DNA from: DASUPK01 sp963801055
GTDB lineage: Bacteria; Actinomycetota; Thermoleophilia; Solirubrobacterales; 70-9
Reading direction: 5' to 3'
DNA length: 64,000 bases
NCBI GenBank assembly: GCA_963801055.1
Contig: CAWDDE010000006.1
Span: 62,001 to 126,000, forward strand
The translations under genes were made by a program, and so were the position numbers. This document shows, one piece after another, positions 36,158 through 44,172 of this stretch (its first letter is position 1; each line of letters begins with the position of its first letter). A model generated the notes under the pieces. It worked only from the letters and a program-made list of their open reading frames with translations. It did no database searches and was not told the DNA's origin.

Positions 36158-36970
36158 TTGGCCCTGCGCTGTGTCTACACGGACCTCGACGGCACCCTGC
36201 TCGGCCGCTACGGCTCGGTCTTCCGCGATTCGGAGGGCAGCTTCTCGATGCTCCAGGCCCGGGCGCTTGAAGCGTGCGACCGCGCCGGGGTCGAGGTGGT
36301 GATCAAGTCCGGCAGGCGCGAGTCGTCCGTGATGGAGGACGCCAAGCTGATCGGCTCGACCTCCTACATCTGCGAGGTCGGCTGCCTGGTGGTGATCGAC
36401 GGAGAGAGGACTGCGCTCGTGGGAGATCTCGAAGCCGACCCGGGCAAGACGCTCGCCGAGACGATGGTCGACCGTGGCATCCCCGACGAGCTCTTCGAGC
36501 ACTTCGCGGGCCGGCTCGAGTGGCACAACCCCTGGCATCGCGAGCGTGTGTTCTCCCTGCTCTTCCGCGGCAAGGTCGACGTCGGTGAGGGGAATCGGCT
36601 GCTCGCCGAGCGCGGCCACAATGGGCTGCGCCTGATCGACAACGGCGCCATCTTCGCGCCCATGGAGGGGATCGACGGGCCGGCGCACGCCTACCACCTG
36701 CTGCCGGAGGGTGCGAGCAAGGCGAACGCCGTCGCCTTCCACATGCGGGCCCGCGGCTTTGCCCCCGAGGAGTGCATCGCGATCGGAGACTCGGTCGAGG
36801 ATCTCGACGTTGCGGGCGTCGTCGGCCGCTTCTTCGTGCCGGCGAACGGTCCGGAGCGGGATCCGGCCCTGCGGGAGGCGATCGGCGGACGCGCCAACGT
36901 CACCGTCACGGAGGGGCGAATGGGCGAGGGCGTCTACGAGGCGATCGTCTCGACGCTGGCCGGAGCCTAG
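36158..36970 (+). CDS. HAD-IIB (mannosyl-3-phosphoglycerate phosphatase-like) hydrolase
   Basis: 270 residues starting at TTG 36158. Motif I is YTDLDGTLLGRYG. The C2-type cap follows (VEVVIKSGRRESS). Motif IV is ECIAIGDSVEDLDVAGVVG. The order and length fit the mannosyl-3-phosphoglycerate/sucrose-phosphate phosphatase group. The natural substrate is not shown; no synthase sits next to it. The stop overlaps the convergent clpP by 4 nt. The start has no obvious ribosome site, which fits leaderless or weak initiation. Confidence 0.82.
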   Translation: MALRCVYTDLDGTLLGRYGSVFRDSEGSFSMLQARALEACDRAGVEVVIKSGRRESSVMEDAKLIGSTSYICEVGCLVVIDGERTALVGDLEADPGKTLAETMVDRGIPDELFEHFAGRLEWHNPWHRERVFSLLFRGKVDVGEGNRLLAERGHNGLRLIDNGAIFAPMEGIDGPAHAYHLLPEGASKANAVAFHMRARGFAPEECIAIGDSVEDLDVAGVVGRFFVPANGPERDPALREAIGGRANVTVTEGRMGEGVYEAIVSTLAGA

Positions 36971-37593
36971 CCGCCGCCGTTCGCGGAGAACCCGGTCCGC
37001 CGCTGCTCGAGCTCCCGCTGCTCGATCACCCGGTCGATCAGGCCGTACTCGGCTGCCTCATTCGCCTTGAAGAAGCGGTCGCGCTCCATGTCGGCGTGGA
37101 CCTGCTTCTTGGACTTGCCTGTGTGCTTCGCGTAGATCGCGTCGAGGCGATCCCTCAGATCGAGCGTCTCCTTGGCGTGGATCTCGATGTCGGAGGCGAC
37201 GCCTTCGAAACCGCCGCTCGGCTGGTGGATCAGGATCCGGGAGTTGGGGAGCGCCATCCGCTTCCCCTTCGCGCCGCCGGCCAGCAGCAGCGCACTCATC
37301 GACATCGCGATGCCGTAACAGATGGTCCTCACGTCGGGCTTGACGAACTGGATTGCGTCGTAGATCGCCATCCCCGAGTAGACGACCCCGCCGGGGGAGT
37401 TGATGTACAGGGAGATGTCCTTGTCGGGGTCCTCGGACTCGAGATGAATGATCTGCGCGACGATCAGGTTCGCCACCTGGTCGTCGATCGGCTGGCCGAG
37501 GAAGATCACCCGCTCGCCCAACAGGCGGGAGTAGATGTCGAAGGAGCGCTCGCCTCTCGCGCTCTGCTCGACGACCATCGGAACCAGCGGCAT
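36967..37593 (-). CDS. clpP: ATP-dependent Clp protease proteolytic subunit
   Basis: 208 residues of the ClpP serine protease. The catalytic triad is visible: Ser98 in YGIAMSMSALLLAGG, His123 in SRILIHQPSGGFEG, and an Asp in the ETLDLRDRLDAIYAKHTGK segment. RVIFLGQPIDDQVANLIVAQ marks the handle. The usual 14-mer works with ClpX/ClpC. Only one clpP is present; many actinobacteria have a clpP1P2 pair, so this could be one of several copies. No clpX or tig adjoins. It is divergent from an SRPBCC gene with an ArsR-type dyad between. Confidence 0.93.
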   Translation of the reverse strand: MPLVPMVVEQSARGERSFDIYSRLLGERVIFLGQPIDDQVANLIVAQIIHLESEDPDKDISLYINSPGGVVYSGMAIYDAIQFVKPDVRTICYGIAMSMSALLLAGGAKGKRMALPNSRILIHQPSGGFEGVASDIEIHAKETLDLRDRLDAIYAKHTGKSKKQVHADMERDRFFKANEAAEYGLIDRVIEQRELEQRRTGFSANGGG

Positions 37594-37619
37594 CGCGACC
37601 TCCTCTCAAAAAGGTTCAA

Positions 37620-37656
37620 TGCAACCTTTCGGTTGCACGACCTCTTACGGTACCAT
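37620..37656 (+). promoter_or_regulatory. Second ArsR-type operator and promoter, between clpP and SRPBCC
   Basis: Perfect dyad TGCAACC-TTTC-GGTTGCA (37620-37637). A -10-like TACCAT (37651-37656) lies 8 nt before ATG 37665, so the mRNA would be leaderless and the dyad covers the -35 region. It has the same form as the dyad at 21904-21923 (TGYRACC-N4-GGTYRCA), also at an ArsR-SRPBCC locus. Confidence 0.55.
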
Positions 37657-37664
37657 AGGCAACC

Positions 37665-38101
37665 ATGAAGTTGCGAGATGACAATTCGGTGGAGCAGCAG
37701 CCGGACGAGAAGGCGCCCTGGGTCGAGCGCGAGACGCTCGTCGAGGCCAGCCCGGAAGAGGTCTGGGAGGCGCTCACCGACGAGGACCGCCTGCAGGAGT
37801 GGCTGGCGCCGGAGGTCGAGCTCGATCCCGTAGAGGGCGGCGAGATCGCCGTCCGCGACGGCGGCGACCATCGCACTGGAACCGTCGAGACCATGGAGGA
37901 AGGCGAAAGGTTCGCCTTCACCTGGTCGCGCCCGGGTGAGGGCGAGAGCTTCGTCGAGTTCAGCGATCGAGGCCGTCCCTGGCTGGCACGCGGGTGACCG
38001 TGGTCGAGACGCCGATCGGCCCGACCGCGATTGCCTCTGGAGCCTGGGCCTCCCGCTTCGCGCTACTTCGCCGCTCACTCGGATTCACACTCGTCGCTTG
38101 A
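37665..38101 (+). CDS. SRPBCC/AHSA1 protein, two apparent frameshifts
   Basis: ATG 37665 gives WVERETLVEASPEEVWEALTD, a standard SRPBCC opening, then LAPEVELDPVEGGEIAVRDGG. At SFVEFS the frame leaves the family; IEAVPG in the next frame, then GTRVTVVETPIGPTAIASGA and LRRSLGFTLVA-stop in the third, complete it. One extra base at about 37964 and one at about 37979 explain both. The corrected protein is 144 residues. Its stop overlaps the ArsR TTG start. The pair (SRPBCC then ArsR) mirrors the pair at 21.9-22.8 kb in reverse order. Confidence 0.75.
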
Positions 38102-38442
38102 GGGCTCCGGCGCACCGACAGGTCGACTCCGTCTTCGTCGCGCTCGCCGATCCGACCCGCCGGCGCGTGGTCGAGACACTCGCGCGCGGCGGCACCGTGA
38201 CCGCCAGCAGTCTCGCCGCTCAGCTGCCGATCACGCGCCAGGCCGTGGCCAAGCATCTCAGCGCCCTGCGCGGGGCCGAGCTTGTCAGCGTCACCCGCAT
38301 CGGCAGGGAGACGCATTACAAGCTCCGGCCCCAGCCCCTCGACGAGGCGGCGCACTGGATCCAGATGGTGAGCGCCGATTGGGACGACCGGCTCGAGGCG
38401 CTCCGGCGCTCGCTCGAGAAGCGGCACAGTCGCTCTCGGTAG
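38098..38442 (+). CDS. ArsR-family transcriptional regulator
   Basis: 114 residues from TTG 38098, which shares bases with the SRPBCC stop (CTTGAGG). QVDSVFVALADPTRRRVVETL is the ArsR N-terminal signature, LAAQLPITRQAVAKHLSALRGAELV the DNA-reading helix, and VTRIGRETHYKLRPQPLDEA the wing. No metal-ligand Cys. The longer frame starting upstream is noise from the frameshifted partner. It likely controls its own operon via the dyad at 37620-37637 and perhaps clpP. Confidence 0.85.
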   Translation: MRAPAHRQVDSVFVALADPTRRRVVETLARGGTVTASSLAAQLPITRQAVAKHLSALRGAELVSVTRIGRETHYKLRPQPLDEAAHWIQMVSADWDDRLEALRRSLEKRHSRSR

Positions 38443-38451
38443 CATCGCCAC

Positions 38452-39159
38452 ATGGCCCAGGCGACTGTGGCGGAGGAGGAATACCTCCAGACGATGTTCT
38501 GGCTGCAGGAGGCCGGGCTGCAGATCAACGGCGCCAACATCGCCCGCGCGATGCAGCTCTCACCGCCCACGGTCCACGAGATGATCGGCCGGCTCGAAGG
38601 GGACGGCTATATCGAGCGCGCCGACGACAAGTCGCTCACCTTCACCGACCGCGGCCGGGACGAGGCGCAGGCAATCGTCCGGCGCCACCGGCTGATCGAG
38701 CGGTTCCTCACCGACGTGCTCGGGGTCCCCTGGGACGAGGTCCACGAGGAGGCGGAGCGGCTCGAGCACGCGATGTCGCCGGTGCTCGAGGAGAGGATGC
38801 TCGCGGCGATCGGCGATGCGAAGACCTGTCCGCACGGACACCCGATCATCGAGGGCGCGAGGGAGGAGGGGGTGCTCCTGGCCGACGTCGAGCCCGGGGC
38901 CGAGGTCCAGATCCTGCGCTTCGAGAACGAGGCCGAGGAGATCCTGCACTACCTGAAGAGCACCGGCATCCATCCCGGCCTGAAGGGCACGCTGGAGAGC
39001 TCGAGCCCCGATGAGGTCGTAGTGGGCTCGGACGACGGGCGGCACCCGGTCTCGAAGAGCGTCGCGGAGACGGTTTCAGTGAGAGCCGATCCGGCTCCTC
39101 CGCCGCGCCCGCCGCTGCCGGAGCAGCTGGTGATCAGCTCTGACCGGTACGGGCGGTAG
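38452..39159 (+). CDS. DtxR/MntR-family metal-dependent regulator
   Basis: 235 residues: winged helix (VAEEEYLQTMFWLQEAG, then INGANIARAMQLSPPTVHEMIGRLE), dimer and metal-site helices (RRHRLIERFLTDVLGVPWDEVHEEAERLEHAMS, with His/Glu ligands in the usual places, and CPHGHPI), and a C-terminal SH3-like domain (VEPGAEVQILRFENEAEEIL). Ligands resemble IdeR/MntR, so iron or manganese is likely. A Pro-rich tail (APPPRPPLPEQL) is unusual. It lies 9 nt after arsR, so it may be cotranscribed with it. Confidence 0.88.
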   Translation: MAQATVAEEEYLQTMFWLQEAGLQINGANIARAMQLSPPTVHEMIGRLEGDGYIERADDKSLTFTDRGRDEAQAIVRRHRLIERFLTDVLGVPWDEVHEEAERLEHAMSPVLEERMLAAIGDAKTCPHGHPIIEGAREEGVLLADVEPGAEVQILRFENEAEEILHYLKSTGIHPGLKGTLESSSPDEVVVGSDDGRHPVSKSVAETVSVRADPAPPPRPPLPEQLVISSDRYGR

Positions 39160-39282
39160 CGGCACTAGGCCGCGCGCCATCTTTACCAGCTGTTAGCCGC
39201 AGCTTGAGGTCGGGGGCGGAGACTCGGGCATGCTCCGAGCGGCACATAGACGACTAAGTTACTCGACAAACAGGGGAAAGAG

Positions 39283-39462
39283 ATGGAAGCAACCACCAGG
39301 ACGTTGATCACCGACCGCAACCTCGCCGAGCGCAGGCTGGTCGCCATCGCCAGGGCGATCGAGGCCCACCGCAACGAGCAGAAGCGCAAGCCCTACCCGA
39401 CTCGGGCGGAGGATCTGAATCTCTACCGGCGGGCTCGCGAGATCCTCGGGGATCGCGTCTAG
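39283..39462 (+). CDS. Small conserved-looking 59-aa protein of unknown function
   Basis: Too short for the usual length cut-off but well supported: ATG 39283 follows a strong CAGGGGAAAG ribosome site at 8 nt, and codon use fits the surrounding genes. The protein (MEATTRTLITDRNLAERRLV, then helical, charged, ending LYRRAREILGDRV) is rich in Arg/Glu/Ala and likely two amphipathic helices. No known domain is recognised. Its last 4 nt overlap the stop of the convergent aminotransferase. The 120 nt upstream hold no gene. Confidence 0.7.
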   Translation: MEATTRTLITDRNLAERRLVAIARAIEAHRNEQKRKPYPTRAEDLNLYRRAREILGDRV

Positions 39463-40574
39463 GCCGCTTCCGCCCCGGCCGGGCGTTCCGCCCGGGCCCG
39501 CTCCAGGGCCCGCGCCAGGCGCTGCACGCCCTCGGGCACCTCGTCCGCGGGGACGGGGGCGAAGGAGAGGCGCAGGCTCGCGGTGCCGCCCGCGAGCATG
39601 AAGTCGGGCCCGGCGACGAAGGTGACGCCCTCCTGCTTGGCCTCGGCCAGAAGCGCCTTCGTGTCGACGTCGTCGTTCAGGTCCAGCCACAGGAAGTAGC
39701 CGCCCTCGGGCACGACGAACTCGGCCTCGGGGATGTGCTCGCGAAGCGCCTCGACCAGCGCATCGCGCCGGTCGCGCAGAGCCGCATTCACCACCTTCAA
39801 GTTCTCCTCGAGGCCGCCGGAGCGACAGAGCTCGAAGACGATCGACTCGGCGAGCATGTTGGGTGAGATGTAGGTCTCGTTCGCCCGCTTGGCGAGCGTG
39901 GCGATCTGCTCGGTGGGGCCGACCAGGTATCCGACGCGGACGCCGGGGCTGACCGACTTCGAGAACGAGGATGCGTGGATCACCCGATCCGCGCTGTCCA
40001 TCTCGAGCATGGTCTTGGCCCGGGCCTCCTCGAAGCAGATCAGCCGGTAGGGGTCATCCTCGAACAGGATGAAGTCCCGATCGGCCGCCAGCTGAACCAG
40101 GGCGCTTCGCTTCTCGAGCGAGAGCGTGCACCCCGCCGGGTTGTGGAAGTTCGGGATGAGATGGGCGAGCTTCACCGGTCCCTCCGCGGTCGCTGCGCCG
40201 ACTACCCCGGGGTCGACTCCGTCCGCCTCGAGTGGCGCTGGAATCAGGTCCGCCCCCGCCTGCTGCAGGAGCAGCAGGGTGCGGTCATAGGTCGGCTGCT
40301 CGACGATCACGCGATCCCCTTCGAAGACCAGGTGCCTGAAGAGCAGCGCCGCCGCCTCCATCGACCCGTTGGTGACCATCACTTGCCCGGGCTCTACGCC
40401 GTGAAGCTCGGCGATCCACTCGCAGAGCCCGGGGTGGCCACGGCCGGTGCCGTAGCTGAGTGCCTTCTCCCAGTCGGACTCGAGTGCACGAGCGGCCGCC
40501 ACCCGCACGGCCTCGTGGGGAAGGATGTCGGCGCTCGGGGCGCCGCGCGCGAAGCTGATCGTCCGTTCGGCCAC
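39459..40574 (-). CDS. PLP-dependent aminotransferase (class I/II, LysN/2-aminoadipate-like)
   Basis: A fold-type I aminotransferase of the 2-aminoadipate/MocR-core group. RTISFARGAPSADILP is the N-terminal segment, LSYGTGRGHPGLCEWIAELHG the next, then VTNGSMEAAALLFRHLV, NFHNPAGCTLSLEKR, FILFEDDPYRLI with the PLP-phosphate/pyridine Asp-Tyr, and SSFSKSVSPGVRVGYLVGP with the Schiff-base Lys. 371 residues from GTG 40574, next to a TATACT box on the minus strand (40585-40590). GTG 40610 and ATG 40682 are longer options. The amino donor is not known. Divergent from a SnoaL-like gene. Confidence 0.88.
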   Translation of the reverse strand: MAERTISFARGAPSADILPHEAVRVAAARALESDWEKALSYGTGRGHPGLCEWIAELHGVEPGQVMVTNGSMEAAALLFRHLVFEGDRVIVEQPTYDRTLLLLQQAGADLIPAPLEADGVDPGVVGAATAEGPVKLAHLIPNFHNPAGCTLSLEKRSALVQLAADRDFILFEDDPYRLICFEEARAKTMLEMDSADRVIHASSFSKSVSPGVRVGYLVGPTEQIATLAKRANETYISPNMLAESIVFELCRSGGLEENLKVVNAALRDRRDALVEALREHIPEAEFVVPEGGYFLWLDLNDDVDTKALLAEAKQEGVTFVAGPDFMLAGGTASLRLSFAPVPADEVPEGVQRLARALERARAERPAGAEAA

Positions 40575-40656
40575 TGGCGCGTCGAGTATACGAACGGTGC
40601 CATACTCCACTCGCGGGGGATGGAGGCCGCCGATCGGGAAGGCATACTGTTTCCCG

Positions 40657-41274
40657 ATGCCGGCCTCGCTCGAGCTCGTCAAGATCGCGCTCCAGGCCTA
40701 CGGAAACGGTGACTGCGAGATCGCTCTCGCCCTCGCCGACCCCTTGGTTCGCTGGGACGAGCGGGCATCTCGTCCCGACGGCGATCTGGTCTGGGGCCAC
40801 GACAAGGTCCAGCGCGCCATGCGCCGCTACCTCGACAGCTGGGAGACGTACCGCTTCGACCTCGAGGATGTCGCCGAGATCGGGTCCGGAAAGGTGGTCG
40901 GCATCTGCCGGGAGCGGGGCAAGCCCAAGGACGGCGCCGTGATCGACCGCCGCTTCGGCGGGCTCTGGCTCGTCGAGGACTCGAAGATCGTCTCCTGGGC
41001 GACCTACCTGACGGCGAAGGAGGCCGTCCGCGCCGCCAAGGAGCTGCTCGGCGGGCGCATCGAGCAGGAGCAGATCAAGCGCAGGACGGGGCCCGCCGAT
41101 GAGCGCGAAGCCTCTGTGGCGACACCATTCACCCCGGCAGTCGAGCCGGGGCCGGCCGTGGCGGCATCGGGTGAGCGGCCCCGCAAGAAGGTCCTGACGA
41201 AGAGCGAGGAGCAGAAGCGCGCGGCCCGCGCCCGCGCCAAACTCCGCCGCCGCTCCTCGCGCCAGACGGCCTAG
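40657..41274 (+). CDS. SnoaL/NTF2-like fold protein with basic C-terminal tail
   Basis: 205 residues from ATG 40657 (MPASLELVKIALQAYGNGD). The first ~110 residues have the SnoaL-like fold (WGHDKVQRAMRRYLDSWETYRF, GKVVGICRERG, LWLVEDSKIVSWATY). The remaining ~90 residues are low-complexity and basic (ASGERPRKKVLTKSEEQKRAARARAKLRRR), a probable disordered nucleic-acid-binding tail. The longer frame upstream is a shadow. No function can be named. It converges on sucD with only 3 nt between the stops. Confidence 0.72.
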   Translation: MPASLELVKIALQAYGNGDCEIALALADPLVRWDERASRPDGDLVWGHDKVQRAMRRYLDSWETYRFDLEDVAEIGSGKVVGICRERGKPKDGAVIDRRFGGLWLVEDSKIVSWATYLTAKEAVRAAKELLGGRIEQEQIKRRTGPADEREASVATPFTPAVEPGPAVAASGERPRKKVLTKSEEQKRAARARAKLRRRSSRQTA

Positions 41275-41277
41275 GCG

Positions 41278-42156
41278 CTAGGCCTTCGCGCCGACTGTCT
41301 CAGCGGCGAGCTGGGCAGTCTCGGTTGGGCTCTTGCCGACCTGAATGCCCTGGGCCTCGAGCGCCTCCTTCTTCGCCTGGGCCGTCCCGGATGAGCCGGA
41401 GATGATCGCCCCGGCATGTCCCATCTGCTTGCCTGGCGGGGCGGTGAAGCCGGCGATGTAGGCGACCACCGGCTTCGAGACGTTCTCGGCGATGAACTCG
41501 GCGGCCCGCTCCTCGGCGTCGCCACCGATCTCGCCGACCATCACGATCAGCTCGGTCTCGGCGTCCTGCTCGAACAGGGTGAGGATGTCGATGAAGTCGG
41601 AGCCCACGATCGGGTCGCCGCCGATCCCGACGATCGTGGAGTTGCCGAGGCCCGCCTGCTTGAGCTCGTTGCCGATCTGGTAGGTCAGGGTCCCCGACTT
41701 GGAGACGACGCCGATCGATCCCTGGTCGAAGAACTGCGCGGGAATGATGCCGACGTTGGCCTTGCCCGGGCTGAGCACGCCAGGGCAGTTCGGGCCGATC
41801 AGCCGAACGCCGGCGTCACGCGCCTTCCAGTAAGTGCGGAGCATGTCGTGGACCGGGATGTGCTCGGTGATTGCGATCACCGTGTCGATTCCCGCGTCGA
41901 TCGCCTCGGCGATAGCTGCTGCCGCGAACCGGGCCGGCACGAAGATCATCGACGTGTTGGCCCCGCGCTCGTCGACGGCCTCCTTGATCGAGTCGAAGAT
42001 CGGGATCCCGTCGACGTCCTGGCCGCCCTTCTTCGGAGTCACACCGGCGACCACGTCGGTCCCGTAGTCGCGGTTTCGCAGCCCATGGAAGCTGCCCTCG
42101 CGCCCGGTCAGCCCGGAGATGACGAGCTTCGTCTCGTTGTCGACGATGATCGACAT
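41278..42156 (-). CDS. sucD: Succinate-CoA ligase, alpha subunit
   Basis: Makes ATP/GTP from succinyl-CoA in the TCA cycle. 292 residues: CoA-binding fold in LVISGLTGREGSFHGLRNRDYG, LIGPNCPGVLSPGKANVGIIP, and the phospho-histidine loop FTAPPGKQMGHAGAIISGSSG with His as phosphate acceptor. ATG 42156 overlaps the sucC stop by one base (TGATG), so the subunits are coupled. Substrate specificity (ADP or GDP) cannot be read. Confidence 0.97.
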   Translation of the reverse strand: MSIIVDNETKLVISGLTGREGSFHGLRNRDYGTDVVAGVTPKKGGQDVDGIPIFDSIKEAVDERGANTSMIFVPARFAAAAIAEAIDAGIDTVIAITEHIPVHDMLRTYWKARDAGVRLIGPNCPGVLSPGKANVGIIPAQFFDQGSIGVVSKSGTLTYQIGNELKQAGLGNSTIVGIGGDPIVGSDFIDILTLFEQDAETELIVMVGEIGGDAEERAAEFIAENVSKPVVAYIAGFTAPPGKQMGHAGAIISGSSGTAQAKKEALEAQGIQVGKSPTETAQLAAETVGAKA

Positions 42157-43319
42157 CAGGCCGCTTTGGCGAGCTCCACGACCTTCTCGGCGGCTCCGAG
42201 CATGGTCTTCTCGACGTGCAGGTTCGGCAGGTTCGCGTCGGCGAGCAGCGCCAGCCCCTCCTCGGAGTTGGTCCCGTCCAGCCGGACCACCAAGGGCACC
42301 TCGATCTCGACCCGCTGCGAAGCCTCGATGATTCCCTTGGCGATCTCGTCGCCGCGCGTGATGCCGCCGAAGATGTTGAAGAGGATCGCCCGGACCTTCT
42401 CGTCCGAGGTGATCACCACGAGCGCATCGACGATCGCATCCGCCTTGGAACCGCCGCCGGCGTCGAGGAAGTTGGCGGGCCTGCCTCCGGCCTGGGCGAC
42501 GACGTCGAGTGTCGACATGCATAGCCCCGCCCCGTTGCCGAGGATGCCGATGTCGCCGTCGAGCTTCACGTAGGTGATCCCCTTCTCCTTGGCAATCCGC
42601 TCCTGCGGGTCCTCGATGAAGCTCTCCTCGAGGTCGGCGAGCTCCTCGTGGCGGAAGAGCGCCGAGTTGTCGATCGTCACCTTGGAGTCGAGCGCCAGCA
42701 CGTCCCGGTCCTTCGTCACCACCAGCGGGTTTACCTCGATCAGGGTCGCGTCGCCCTGGTCGAATGCTTCATAGAGCTTCACCAGGAGCGCGCCGGTCTT
42801 CTCACGGGCGTCCTCCGCGACGCCGGCCTCCTCTGCCAGAGCCCGGGCCTGGGCGTCCCCGAAGCCCTCGCGGGGCTCGATGTGGCGCCGGACCAGGGCG
42901 TCCGGATCCGTCTCGGCGATCTCCTCGACGTTCATGCCGCCCATCGTCGAGAGCATCGTCAGCAGCTTCTTGGCGGAGCGGTCGACGATGATCGAGGCGT
43001 AGTACTCGGCGTCGATCTCCGAGGCGCGCTCGACCCAGACCTGGTGGACGGTGAAGGGGCCCTCGCCGCGAGGGCCTCGGATCTCCATCCCGAGGATCGC
43101 GTTCGCGTGCTCCTCCGCCTGGGCGCGATCCTCGGCGACCTTGATGCCTCCGGCCTTGCCGCGACCGCCGATCTGGACCTGCGCCTTGATCACGCACGGG
43201 TAGCCGATCTCCTCGGCGGCCTCGACCGCGCCCTCGACGGTGTCGGCGACCCGGCCCTCGGGTACGGGAACTCCATGGCGAGCGAAGAGCTGCTTTCCCT
43301 GGTACTCGAGCAGATCCAA
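42156..43319 (-). CDS. sucC: Succinate-CoA ligase, beta subunit
   Basis: 387 residues: an ATP-grasp start MDLLEYQGKQLFARHGVPVPEG, then PCVIKAQVQIGGRGKAGGIKVAE, VEINPLVVTKD with the metal ligands, and the CoA/interface end GDIGILGNGAGLCMSTLDVVAQAGG, plus IFGGITRGDEIAKGIIEAS. First of the sucC-sucD pair. Together with the carboxylase and mutase genes elsewhere in the window it would take succinyl-CoA from propionyl-CoA into the TCA cycle. Confidence 0.97.
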   Translation of the reverse strand: MDLLEYQGKQLFARHGVPVPEGRVADTVEGAVEAAEEIGYPCVIKAQVQIGGRGKAGGIKVAEDRAQAEEHANAILGMEIRGPRGEGPFTVHQVWVERASEIDAEYYASIIVDRSAKKLLTMLSTMGGMNVEEIAETDPDALVRRHIEPREGFGDAQARALAEEAGVAEDAREKTGALLVKLYEAFDQGDATLIEVNPLVVTKDRDVLALDSKVTIDNSALFRHEELADLEESFIEDPQERIAKEKGITYVKLDGDIGILGNGAGLCMSTLDVVAQAGGRPANFLDAGGGSKADAIVDALVVITSDEKVRAILFNIFGGITRGDEIAKGIIEASQRVEIEVPLVVRLDGTNSEEGLALLADANLPNLHVEKTMLGAAEKVVELAKAA

Positions 43320-43410
43320 GGCCGCGAGAGCCTACCGGAGGCCCAGATTGAGCCCCCGAGACAGGCGAAGGCGCCGAAAAAAGGCAAATTGCCATAATCC
43401 CGCGGCTCTC

Positions 43411-44094
43411 ATGGCCCTTCCGAAGCTGAAAGACATCGAGTGGGTGACGACGGACTGCTACGGCGCCCTGATCGACTGGGAGAAGGGCATCGGGGACGCC
43501 TTCAGGAAAGAGGCCGAGCGCGACGGGCTCACCATCGAGGAGAAGCCGTTCCTGGACCGCTTCTTCGAGATCCAGGCTCAGATCATGTCGGGGTCGTACG
43601 AGCTCTACGCGGAGGTCCTGCGCAGGGCAGCCGTCCAGACGGCCGAGGAGATCGGCTGGACGATCGAGCCCTCCCGTGCCCAGTTCCTGCCTGACAGCGT
43701 GGGGTCATGGCCTCCCTTTCGCGAGGCGAACGCTGCGATGGGCCGGCTCAGGGAGCGCTACCAGATCGGGATCATCTCCAACATCGACGACAAGCTGCTC
43801 GGCATCTCGCGGCGCCATCTGCGCACCGACCTCGACCTCGTGGTGACCGCCCAGCAGGTCCGTAGCTACAAGCCCGACCCCACCCACCTGCGCGAATGCG
43901 CTCGCCGGATTGGCGGGAAGAAGGGCTGGGTCCACATCGCGGCGGGCTACGAGGCCGACATCGCCCCAGCCCTGAAGCTGAATGTGCCGGTGATCTGGGT
44001 GAACCGCCACGGCGAGAAGCTCGACGGCCGCAAGGCCCCCGACGCCACGGTCCGGAACCTGCGCGACGCCGCGGCGAAGCTCGGCGCGAAGTAA
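43411..44094 (+). CDS. HAD-superfamily hydrolase (haloacid-dehalogenase type II-like)
   Basis: 227 residues from ATG 43411. The nucleophile motif is WVTTDCYGALIDWEKGI (D-x-Y-G-x-L-x-D form of the type II group), then a helical cap (FFEIQAQIMSGSYELYAEVLRRA), motif II IGIISNIDDKLLG, and motif III SYKPDPTHLRECARR. The acid pair of motif IV is in AAGYEADIAPALKL. Substrate unknown. The frame open upstream is a shadow of sucC. A palindromic element follows the stop. Confidence 0.85.
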   Translation: MALPKLKDIEWVTTDCYGALIDWEKGIGDAFRKEAERDGLTIEEKPFLDRFFEIQAQIMSGSYELYAEVLRRAAVQTAEEIGWTIEPSRAQFLPDSVGSWPPFREANAAMGRLRERYQIGIISNIDDKLLGISRRHLRTDLDLVVTAQQVRSYKPDPTHLRECARRIGGKKGWVHIAAGYEADIAPALKLNVPVIWVNRHGEKLDGRKAPDATVRNLRDAAAKLGAK

Positions 44095-44096
44095 CT

Positions 44097-44172
44097 GAAC
44101 CGGTTGCTCCTCACCCGTGAAACGGGTGGCGCCTACCGGCGCCCCCTCGCATATGCGGAGCACCCCCGCATC
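44097..44172. repeat. Dispersed palindromic intergenic element (copy with a different insert)
   Basis: Left arm AACCGGTTGCTCC (44098-44110) and right arm ATGCGGAGCACCCCCGCATC (44153-44172) match the other copies. The insert has two further perfect stems: CACCCGT-GAA-ACGGGTG (44112-44128) and GGCGCC-TACC-GGCGCC (44128-44143). It lies between two converging genes and touches the next stop codon, so it may work as a shared terminator. Confidence 0.6.
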
